Below are positions 57,017 through 64,000 of a stretch of 64,000 nucleotides of DNA, one piece after another. This DNA comes from Hexactinellida sp. DTS-2022 (Eukaryota; Porifera; Hexactinellida). The stretch's first letter is position 1, and the number at the start of each line of letters is the position of its first letter. The position numbers and the translations under genes were made by a program. The notes beneath the pieces are model-generated. The model saw nothing but the letters and a program-made list of their open reading frames with translations. It was not told where the DNA came from and did not search any database. The stretch lies in contig JAPNXP010000011.1 of assembly GCA_028753945.1 (NCBI GenBank), positions 3,472,001 to 3,536,000 of the forward strand, read 5' to 3'.

Positions 57017-57191
57017 CAGTGCAACCTCGATTATCCGGACTTTGATTATCCGGACTCTTCGATTATCCGGACATGGGTCCAAATCCCAATCCTATACTAT
57101 TATATATAAAATGACCTCGATTATCCGGACTTTAGCTTATACGGACATTTTCGTTCGGTCCCAATGGGTCCGGATAATCGAGGTTGCACTG
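57017..57191. mobile_element. Pogo-like MITE, intact, TA-flanked
   Basis: A 175-bp element. The ends CAGTGCAACCTCGATTATCC and GGATAATCGAGGTTGCACTG are exact inverses, with TA on each side. There are additional internal CGATTATCCGGAC copies. It is the best-preserved member of the family that is fragmentary at 4168, 19555, 25971 and 32098. It inserted at the junction of foldback copies X and Y. Confidence 0.85.
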
Positions 57192-57730
57192 TATATTATA
57201 CGGCTAGATAAGTCAAGTATTTGCACATTTCATTTCCAGGCCAGTGTTTACTTTCTGATTGCTCGTAAATATAATCACCTAGGCTACAGTCATGGAATCA
57301 ATTAGACTTAAATTTTCAAATAGACTGGAAACATCTAGAACACTTTTGGTAATAATTTCTCGCGGGATTTAACCACAATGACGTAATCAATTATACCCAT
57401 TTATGGTAATTATTACTCTATACTTATTAAACTAAATCAAAAAATTAGAAAAGAGCATTTTATTCTTTTCTATTTGGAACAAGAAATACAAGGATTATAA
57501 GTAATGGGAGAAGGTACACAATTAGGTTATCTGGCGTTTGTTGGATTTAAATGCGGAAACCTGATCTTTACGGCGGGTTTCACTGATCTGCTTCCTTCCT
57601 CATGTACTATTAAATAATTTAACACAAGATATTTGGACTGATCACAAATTGCTATGGACAATTGACAAAATGCCAAATGGTTACTGAATTTAATAAAGTA
57701 CTCATTTTCAAATTTTTTGATTAATTTTAA

Positions 57731-57896
57731 TGTGACGAACGAACTCTTACAACTGTATAAGAAGTAAACTTTAATTTCGGTAGAAGTACAATTGAGAATA
57801 CTAACTAACTACATAATATTAACACACGTTTATTAGGGAGTGACTATTGCTATTGTGGTTGCATGGAAATGCCTACAAGTTATATAATCCATGACA
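57731..57896 (-). repeat. 3' LTR of the Ty3/gypsy element
   Basis: 166 bp, identical base for base to the 5' LTR at 62217-62382. The AATAAA at about 57829-57834 (minus strand) is the likely poly(A) signal. Confidence 0.92.
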
Positions 57897-57919
57897 TCAC
57901 CTCCCTCCTAACAAAACTA

Positions 57920-60900
57920 CTACGACCAGTAGGCAGGAGCACCAAATCTCTCGGGTTCTTTGCGAATCCTAGACGAACGCCTCAATCCGCTTAATGACGG
58001 ATTTTCCGGTTCCTCTATCGATATATGTTCTACTACTTCGTCCTCGGTTATATCCGCTTGTGAAGATATGCTACCATCCAACTGTGCCGATTGCGCCACG
58101 TCTGTCTCTGGGGGAATAGGTTCACTCATCGCCTCCTCGGGATGTAGTATTTCGGGAGACAGCTCAGGAACTATCTTACAATTGTTGAGGTGAACCCACG
58201 AGTACTTGTTTCCCCTTTTAATCTTTAGGTTAGGGTACTTGGTATCGCATACTAAGTAAGGGCCTATATACTTTGGAGCTAACCCATCTTCTCGCGTAAA
58301 GTTCCTTAGTAAAATGCTCTGACCCACCAGGACACACGTCGGTTTTTCTACTGTATTCCTGTCATAGTACTTTTTAGCCTGGGATTTAGCACTGGCTATA
58401 TTTTCAGCAGCCTCCTTCACGCATTCCTCCTGTTCCCTGGATCTCATCTCTTTGCCACCCGTTTTCTGACAATCCCCCACGACCTGATCGATCGCCGACC
58501 TTATACTTGCTCCGAACATCAGTTCTTGAGGTGTGAACTTTGTACTGCTACTCATCAATGAGTTCACATTAAATGCTACCTCCTGGAGCACACTTGGCCA
58601 ACTTGTCTTATCCAAGTTACGGTCTACAAGAAAACAGCGCAATGCTTGTTTGACACTCTCTACCGCTCGTTCCGCCTGCCCATCGCCCTGAGGGTGATAA
58701 GCCGATGAATGTTTTTTCTTTATCCCGAAACCTGCGCACATTTCTCGTACTGCTTCTCCATCGACGTTCCTTCCCTGATCCGTCAAGAGCATGTCCGGAA
58801 CTCCATACCGATAAATCCACCCATTTAGTAGCGCATTGCATACGGACTCAGCTGTTTGGTCTCGCATAGCGACGATTTCAACGAACTTCGAGAACAGATC
58901 AATGATTATCAATATATATCGGTATCCTTCCGCGCCCCAAGGTAGGACAGCAATATCTGCTGCAATAGCTCTTCTCGGTTCTGGGTTATCCAATACGATC
59001 GGCTTCAACGGTTCTCTTTTCTTCATCACTCTCTTGTTCTCCAAACACACTATACACACCCTACAGCACTGTTCCACGTCTTTCCTCATCCCTATCCAAT
59101 AAAATCGGTCTCGTAAATACGCACGCGTTTTCTCTACCCCCGAATGTGTGACTCTGTGTGCTAATTCGGTAACTTCTGCTCTTTGATTCCGAGAAATTAC
59201 TAACGCCCTTTTCCGAAAGAGTCTACCTAATTCGTCTATTCGCATACCTTCCTGTTTTTTGAAAGGACCCGACATAATCTCTCCTTGTTCTCGTAGTTGC
59301 TTGATGGCATTCACGATACTCTGGTCCTTCAGCTGCCCCACCGTTAAGTCTTCACGTAGTAAGCTAACCTCCCGATTTAACCAATACACATTTCGCTCAA
59401 AACTATCTTCGTCAGCCATGACGTCATCTACGTCCCCAGGCACCCGACTCAAATAGTCTGCCGCTCCGTTTTCGTAACCCTTCCGATACTGGATTTCGTA
59501 ATGAATGGGCTCGAATTCAAGAATCCACCTTGCGTACTTGTTCCTCGGGTCTCTTTGTCGCCTCAGCCACTCCAGAGGATGGTGGTCGGTGATTATGACG
59601 ACCCTACTAGCCGCTTGCAAGTAGACCTTCCATTTCCTTAATGCAGCCACCACTGCGTAGGTCTCCAACTCTCCCGCTGAGTATTTCCGTTGAGCGTCGT
59701 TCAGCTTACTCGAGCAGAACTCTAATATTCTCCTCCTGCCGGTTACATCATCTTGAGAGAGTACTGCCCCCACCGCTATACCTGATGCATCGGTTTCTAC
59801 GTAGAAAGGAACCTTCCAATCCGGGAAAGCCAACTGCTGTGGCTCATTAATTAACTGTGTCCTCAACTTCTGGTAACTACACTGACACTCCTTTGTCCAA
59901 AGCCACTCCGTCCCCTTGTTTGTCAGCGCGAGTAATGGATCTGCCGTATCTGACACGCTTGGAATATAATCGCGATACCAATTCACCAGCCCCATGAACT
60001 GGCGCACCTCCTTCTTACTCCGCGGGCGGGGAAATTTTGAAATTTTGGATAAAGTTGTGGGGAGTGGACGTCTACCCTTACTAGAGACTCGGTGACCCAG
60101 GAACTCGACCTCCTCATATCCGAAAGAGCATTTATCAACTCGCAGTTGAATCCCGGCTCGGTTAAACCTACCTAACGTTTGGTCCAAATGAGCCTCGAAA
60201 TCGTGCGAGTGCACACATGTATCGTCCACGAAAGCCTGGGCGTTTGGGCATCCTCGGAGTGCTTGATCCACTGCTCTCTGATAAGTCGCCTGCGAATTTG
60301 ATAAACCGAATGGCATTCGGTTGAATTCAAACTGTCCTCGTGTAGAAACGAACGCAGTGAACTCCTTATGCTCTTCTCTCATTGGGATACACCAATAAGC
60401 CGATGCGCCGTCCAGTTTCGAGAATATTGTGCAACCTCCCATTCTATCAAACAAGTCGCGCGCGTCAGGCATCGGATAAGCATCCTTCTTGGATATATCG
60501 TTCAAATCCCGATAGTCGACGGCGAATCGCCGCGATCCATCCTTCTTTTTGACCAAAATTACCCGACTGGCCCAAGGTGAGGACGAGGGACGTATTATCC
60601 CATTACATAGCATTTCGTCTATTTGTTTAGAAACTTCTGCTTCCATCTCAGGAGATACACGGAGCGGCCGGTGACGGATCGGTCGCTCATCTAATAAAGT
60701 AATGATATGCTCAGCCGTTCTGATTTCCTGAGGCTTCTTCGGGTTCTCTGCGAAAACCCCTCTCCACTTCTCTAACACCCGATAAATCGCTTGACGTTGC
60801 TTGGAAGACAGTTGCTGGTTTATATCGAATCCAGTCGTGATAGTTGAACTGACGCCCTCGGCCTCTATTCGCACTACCTCAGCCCTTGTAACCGCCTGAC

Positions 60901-61429
60901 CTCCGTAGACAGCAGCTAGAGAAGGAACCCAATGCTCCCCCAACTTCACTCGCCAATTCTCCCAATCGAAAGTAGTATCTTTATACAGCGATAGAAACTT
61001 CCTACCAAATATTGCGGTCCTTGCGTCTGTGTCGAGTACTTCAATCTCATGGTCTACTAGATGGGAATCTCCGATGTCTATAGAAACCCGGGCCACACCA
61101 CATACCACTAGTGGCGTTCGACCAAGCCCGTATACCCGATCCTCCTTCGTTTCGTAGGGAATTTGCATTGCTTGGATGGTACGCTTATCCACGACGGAGG
61201 GGTCAGCTCCTGTATCGATCATCACATCTATTGGTTGATCGTTCCATTTCATGGCCACTACGACTGCGGTGTCTCTTATTCCATCTTGCCTGGAAACTGC
61301 TTGAAACACACCCCTATAGGCTTTCGTGTTGGGCAATTCCGGGTTCCGTGTCCTTTTTCTCCGCACTTTGGGCAGTACCGCTCCGAACATTGAGACATGA
61401 AATGCTGGTTTGACCCGCAGATAAAACAA
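57920..61429 (-). CDS. pol: Pol polyprotein of the Ty3/gypsy element
   Basis: An 1169-codon open frame overlapping gag by 154 nt in the -1 frame, so it is expected to be made as Gag-Pol by -1 frameshifting rather than from its own ATG. Order: aspartic protease with MIDTGAD (Asp at 61214-61216); reverse transcriptase with VDYRDLN, SKLDGASAYW, MPFGL and FVDD (60221-60226); RNase H with ETDASG and ITDHHPLEWL; integrase with the H-H-C-C module (HRVTHSG...CRVC..C) and D-D-E core (AADIAV, LTDQGRN, GQAERAVES). The C-terminus after the integrase contains a LAPKYIGPYLV block, the GPY/F module. The order PR-RT-RH-IN defines Ty3/gypsy. No internal stop was seen. Confidence 0.93.
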   Translation of the reverse strand: MFYLRVKPAFHVSMFGAVLPKVRRKRTRNPELPNTKAYRGVFQAVSRQDGIRDTAVVVAMKWNDQPIDVMIDTGADPSVVDKRTIQAMQIPYETKEDRVYGLGRTPLVVCGVARVSIDIGDSHLVDHEIEVLDTDARTAIFGRKFLSLYKDTTFDWENWRVKLGEHWVPSLAAVYGGQAVTRAEVVRIEAEGVSSTITTGFDINQQLSSKQRQAIYRVLEKWRGVFAENPKKPQEIRTAEHIITLLDERPIRHRPLRVSPEMEAEVSKQIDEMLCNGIIRPSSSPWASRVILVKKKDGSRRFAVDYRDLNDISKKDAYPMPDARDLFDRMGGCTIFSKLDGASAYWCIPMREEHKEFTAFVSTRGQFEFNRMPFGLSNSQATYQRAVDQALRGCPNAQAFVDDTCVHSHDFEAHLDQTLGRFNRAGIQLRVDKCSFGYEEVEFLGHRVSSKGRRPLPTTLSKISKFPRPRSKKEVRQFMGLVNWYRDYIPSVSDTADPLLALTNKGTEWLWTKECQCSYQKLRTQLINEPQQLAFPDWKVPFYVETDASGIAVGAVLSQDDVTGRRRILEFCSSKLNDAQRKYSAGELETYAVVAALRKWKVYLQAASRVVIITDHHPLEWLRRQRDPRNKYARWILEFEPIHYEIQYRKGYENGAADYLSRVPGDVDDVMADEDSFERNVYWLNREVSLLREDLTVGQLKDQSIVNAIKQLREQGEIMSGPFKKQEGMRIDELGRLFRKRALVISRNQRAEVTELAHRVTHSGVEKTRAYLRDRFYWIGMRKDVEQCCRVCIVCLENKRVMKKREPLKPIVLDNPEPRRAIAADIAVLPWGAEGYRYILIIIDLFSKFVEIVAMRDQTAESVCNALLNGWIYRYGVPDMLLTDQGRNVDGEAVREMCAGFGIKKKHSSAYHPQGDGQAERAVESVKQALRCFLVDRNLDKTSWPSVLQEVAFNVNSLMSSSTKFTPQELMFGASIRSAIDQVVGDCQKTGGKEMRSREQEECVKEAAENIASAKSQAKKYYDRNTVEKPTCVLVGQSILLRNFTREDGLAPKYIGPYLVCDTKYPNLKIKRGNKYSWVHLNNCKIVPELSPEILHPEEAMSEPIPPETDVAQSAQLDGSISSQADITEDEVVEHISIEEPENPSLSGLRRSSRIRKEPERFGAPAYWS

Positions 61430-62193
61430 CGTCCTCTCTGTTGGTACTGGCCACTGGTACGTCTTTCGAAAGGTCTCGATCTGCCCTGCCCATAAGCCTG
61501 ACCACGTGACGCGCCTCTAGGCCTACCGCTAGTCGTAATGTATACTGACGGGCATTCACCCTCGTCCTGTGGTATCTCTCGTTCCGGGGCGGGCTCCACC
61601 CTTACTTTCGGCGCTTCATCCCGTTGAAGGACCGCGATCTTTCCTAACTCTCTATACCCGTAGTCCAAAGGTATATTCTTCTCTACTAATGCTGTTTTCA
61701 CTTTGACTATCAGCTCTCGAGCTTCCTTGGTACCTACTTCTTCTCGGACATCCAGCCACTCTCGCAACGAAGGTTGTATACTCAGGGGGAGCTGAGATAC
61801 GAAAATGTTGCACGCCATTGACGTGGAGGTCCTTGCTTCACGGGCTAGATCTTGCATGCGGTAGAAAAAGTCATCTACACTCTCACCCGCCTGCCAATCC
61901 GTTTTTCTTAACTCTCGTAAAGCACGATGGGGGTCTTTGGGAGGGTCGATTTGCTTGATCAAAGTGGCGAATGCTACGTCCAGGCTCTCCTCTTCCCTGT
62001 TTTCCTCAATCACCTCAACTACCAACCTGCGCTCTGCGTAAGTACGGTTTACGTAATTGGGTAACATCTGTAGCGCCTTTAGAACTCCGCCCTCTGTCGT
62101 TCTCAAACCCGCGGTCGCTGCCTGAAACAAGGGCTTCCAATCTTCAATACGCTCATCCTTCTTTAGAATAGGTGCATGGATCGATTCTGCCAT
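61276..62193 (-). CDS. gag: Gag protein of the Ty3/gypsy element
   Basis: A 305-codon frame starting 23 nt after the 5' LTR. The N-terminal two thirds are helical and capsid-like (DWQAGESVDDFFYRMQDLA). Near the C-terminus are two CCHC zinc knuckles, CFICGSNQHFMSQC and CPKCGEKGHGTRNC, which bind the element RNA. The heptamer CCCAAAG lies within the second knuckle at 61366-61372 in the frame required for -1 slippage into pol. Confidence 0.9.
   Translation of the reverse strand: MAESIHAPILKKDERIEDWKPLFQAATAGLRTTEGGVLKALQMLPNYVNRTYAERRLVVEVIEENREEESLDVAFATLIKQIDPPKDPHRALRELRKTDWQAGESVDDFFYRMQDLAREARTSTSMACNIFVSQLPLSIQPSLREWLDVREEVGTKEARELIVKVKTALVEKNIPLDYGYRELGKIAVLQRDEAPKVRVEPAPEREIPQDEGECPSVYITTSGRPRGASRGQAYGQGRSRPFERRTSGQYQQRGRCFICGSNQHFMSQCSERYCPKCGEKGHGTRNCPTRKPIGVCFKQFPGKME
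61366..61372 (-). promoter_or_regulatory. Candidate -1 frameshift heptamer
   Basis: C-CCA-AAG in the gag frame fits X-XXY-YYZ and slips into the pol frame as CCC-AAA. It lies inside the 154-nt gag/pol overlap. A downstream stem or pseudoknot was not worked out by eye. Confidence 0.55.
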
Positions 62194-62216
62194 CCGAGAG
62201 AAATCAATTGTACTTA

Positions 62217-62382
62217 TGTGACGAACGAACTCTTACAACTGTATAAGAAGTAAACTTTAATTTCGGTAGAAGTACAATTGAGAATACTAACTAACTACAT
62301 AATATTAACACACGTTTATTAGGGAGTGACTATTGCTATTGTGGTTGCATGGAAATGCCTACAAGTTATATAATCCATGACA
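62217..62382 (-). repeat. 5' LTR of the Ty3/gypsy element
   Basis: 166 bp, TG...CA ends. It is followed on the minus strand by a 23-nt leader and the gag ATG at 62193. Confidence 0.92.
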
Positions 62383-62946
62383 TTAATAGTATAGAGTAAT
62401 AATTTCCATATATGGGTATGTATATTTGATTACGTCATTGTGGTTAAATCCGATGTGAAATCATTCTCAAAGTATTTTAGATGTTTCTAGCGTATTTGAA
62501 AACCTAAGTTTAGTATATTCCATGACAATAGGTAATTCATTTTACGCGCAATTAGAAAGTAAACACTGGCCTGGAAAGAAATGAGCAAATACTTGACTTA
62601 TCTAGCCGTATGATTTAGTAGGCCATGTATAACCGTATTATAGTAGGCCATGTCTCAGCACAGCTGTAATTTTACATTTTCAATACTTAAACGTATCTGA
62701 GCTTCCTACATTTATCCTACATTTATGCAATACATGGATTTAAGTAATTTAACCACGATTATGTAGCTTATGTAAATGGTTAACTTAACATAATGATGAT
62801 AATAAGGTTGAGAATTAAAGCATCCTGAAGTTAATAAACAACTTAATTATATAATATACTACCTAATAGTATACTGAATTTAGACGTATTGTATAATTTA
62901 CTTGCCACAGGTTTAAGTAGCTCATAATATTTTCTAGAAGAAGGTA

Positions 62947-63062
62947 AGGCCGCGAAGCGGCCGTGATTTGTGTTCCTGACACGAACCAACAAAGTTCACG
63001 AAGCGACCTTTGTTAGAGTGTAATCCCTCGCGAAACAACCGAGACCGAAGGGCTCGTAATTT
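62947..63062 (-). repeat. GC-hairpin head fragment
   Basis: Contains GGCCGCGAAGCGGCC and, reading the minus strand, GAGCCCTTCGGTCTCGG, the head module of the family at 8737, 23818 and 43240. No tail is attached. Confidence 0.6.
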
Positions 63063-63201
63063 TTAAATATAATAATTCTATTTTTCTGATGAAGTAACTT
63101 GGTTAATACTAAAATATTGAGAATAATATATTATATGTACGTGTACGTACGTATATTTGCCCAAACTGACAAAAATGGAATAAATAAAAATTTGTATTTA
63201 C

Positions 63202-63308
63202 CAGTTTCTCTCCATATTTGGATTTCTTTGCTGTGTACATGGTCATTTTCCAGATCTCTTCGTATCTTCTTGTATGTAGACACTTTGTTATTATCTTTTA
63301 CTTCATAA
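63202..63308 (-). CDS. Possible upstream exon, perhaps of the giant gene
   Basis: 107 nt behind a good acceptor (TTTTCTATTAG) and before G|GTAAATA. It reads 35 codons beginning Y-E-V-K-D-N-N-K and containing KKIRRDLENDHVHSKE. The composition looks coding. The phase fits the 52825-52902 candidate. I cannot assign a domain, and it may belong to a different gene. Confidence 0.35.
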
Positions 63309-64000
63309 CTAATAGAAAACGTGAGTCAATTGAAATATTATTAATTACAGTCGACTCCTTTATTGGATCATGATTTAGTCCGGATTACCTGATGTTATAA
63401 TTAAGCTGATATAATGACTTGTTTCCTAGCTAATTAATTTAGGAATCAAAATGTAAATTATGTAATACAATAACATATATTCGTAGAAGTTGGGAGGTTC
63501 CACAAATTAACAATCAGTAATTAAATTGAAATCAATAATAAGTTTCCCTTTCGAACAATGCAATAAAAATTAAATGATTCAATATAATATCTATCAGCCT
63601 ACCAAATACAAGTGTTAAAACATATAGTCGGGTATTATGAAGTCGCTTGTATTTAATAAATATATATTTGATTTCCTGGATTAGTTTGTTACTTTGTATT
63701 AAGCCCACCATACACGATGCAACTTTGTTGCATGCAACTGTTGCATTCAATAAGGTAACATACACGGTGCAACAATGTTGCATGCAACATTTATTTTCGT
63801 GCAACATTGTTGAATGAAAATTACTGTTTTACACATGGCAAAATATTATATTAAATCAGTCCTATACGTATAATTCCAATGGAATTGTTATTTTCCAATT
63901 CAATATTGTGGATAAAAAACACGTTGTCGTTTCCGCATTCCAAATAATTGTACTTCACCGGAGGAAATTGCATTTGATCCGTCAACGAAAATTGAGAATC
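63309..64000. other. Gene-free DNA with palindromic repeat
   Basis: At 63348 a CAGTCGACTCCTTTATT fragment of a TA-family MITE is present. At 63701-63830 is the inverted relative of the 21555-21606 module (AAGCCCACCATACACGATGC, then TTGCATGCAA palindromes). Nothing else is recognisable. Confidence 0.5.

Larger units (their letters stand above)
57731..62382 (-). mobile_element. Full-length Ty3/gypsy retrotransposon, 4.65 kb
   Basis: Reads on the minus strand: 5' LTR 62217-62382, gag, pol, 3' LTR 57731-57896. It is flanked by the 4-bp duplication TTAA (57727-57730 and 62383-62386). The LTRs are 166 bp, begin TGTCATGG, end TTCGTCACA and are identical to each other, so insertion is very recent. 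A purine-rich tract (AGGAGGGAGGTGA) precedes the 3' LTR. The LTR has AATAAA. The leader between LTR and gag ATG is only 23 nt, so any primer-binding site must fit within it. Both frames are open, so the copy may be competent. Confidence 0.93.
57193..62633. mobile_element. Long-TIR foldback element, copy Y, split by the retrotransposon
   Basis: The left arm (about 57193-57430) and right arm (about 62390-62633) are inverted copies: ACGGCTAGATAAGTCAAGTA, CCAGGCCAGTGTTTACTTTC and TTAACCACAATGACGTAATC are shared. The Ty3/gypsy element 57731-62382 is inserted between them. The right terminus GTAGGCCATG matches the ends of copies X and Z; a second GTAGGCCATG follows at 62642-62651. Confidence 0.7.

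Noticed and set aside
57920-61429. Antisense and off-frame ORFs inside pol
   Set aside because: They are shorter and lack motifs, and overlap the clear PR-RT-RH-IN frame.

Overview
The window is animal nuclear DNA, probably from a marine invertebrate that I cannot place further. It is AT-rich, its genes have GT-AG introns in all phases, and more than half of it is non-coding and packed with small inverted-repeat transposons. The gene content fits an animal: an ER BiP/GRP78, an actin, a CCDC148-like coiled-coil protein, and a very large FN3/EGF type I membrane protein that starts with a lipid-transfer (vitellogenin/MTP-type) helical module. I saw no prokaryotic operon, tRNA, rRNA or CRISPR structure.

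Layout. 1-4.4 kb: gene-free, with hAT-type and pogo-type MITEs, some nested. 4489-6348 (+): intronless CCDC148-like gene. 6.4-13.4 kb: decayed hAT transposase, repeat families and foldbacks. 13473-18943 (-): complete seven-exon BiP gene of 654 codons, unusual in ending in RDEF; its second intron holds nested transposons. 19-22 kb: intergenic MITEs. 22033-52224 (-): sixteen exons, all in matching phase, giving at least about 4,880 residues. The order is LLTP helical module, furin-type sites, LECT2/M23-like fold, SAP-like motif, beta-rich region, PAN/apple domain, about sixteen FN3-like repeats, a cadherin-like stretch, EGF modules, a transmembrane helix and a short tail. Two possible further 5' exons lie at 52825-52902 and 63202-63308; if they belong, the gene runs off the right edge and the actin gene and a retrotransposon sit in one of its introns. 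53302-54432 (-): actin-like gene with many changes at normally invariant positions. 57731-62382 (-): full-length Ty3/gypsy element with two identical LTRs.

Mobile DNA is the second theme. A complete 4.19-kb Ginger-type DNA transposon (25637-29824) sits in the 8-kb intron of the giant gene, with long TIRs and a 4-bp target duplication; its integrase-like transposase is fused to a C-terminal cysteine-peptidase-like domain. Long-TIR foldbacks with 7-bp target duplications (30465-31253, 49694-50760), hAT MITEs with 8-bp duplications, pogo/Tc-type MITEs with TA duplications, and a three-copy family with a GC-hairpin head and AAAC tail fill introns and intergenic DNA. Nesting gives a relative insertion order in several places.

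Exon boundaries were read by eye from splice sites and phase. Domain names rest on motif recognition, not on a search.
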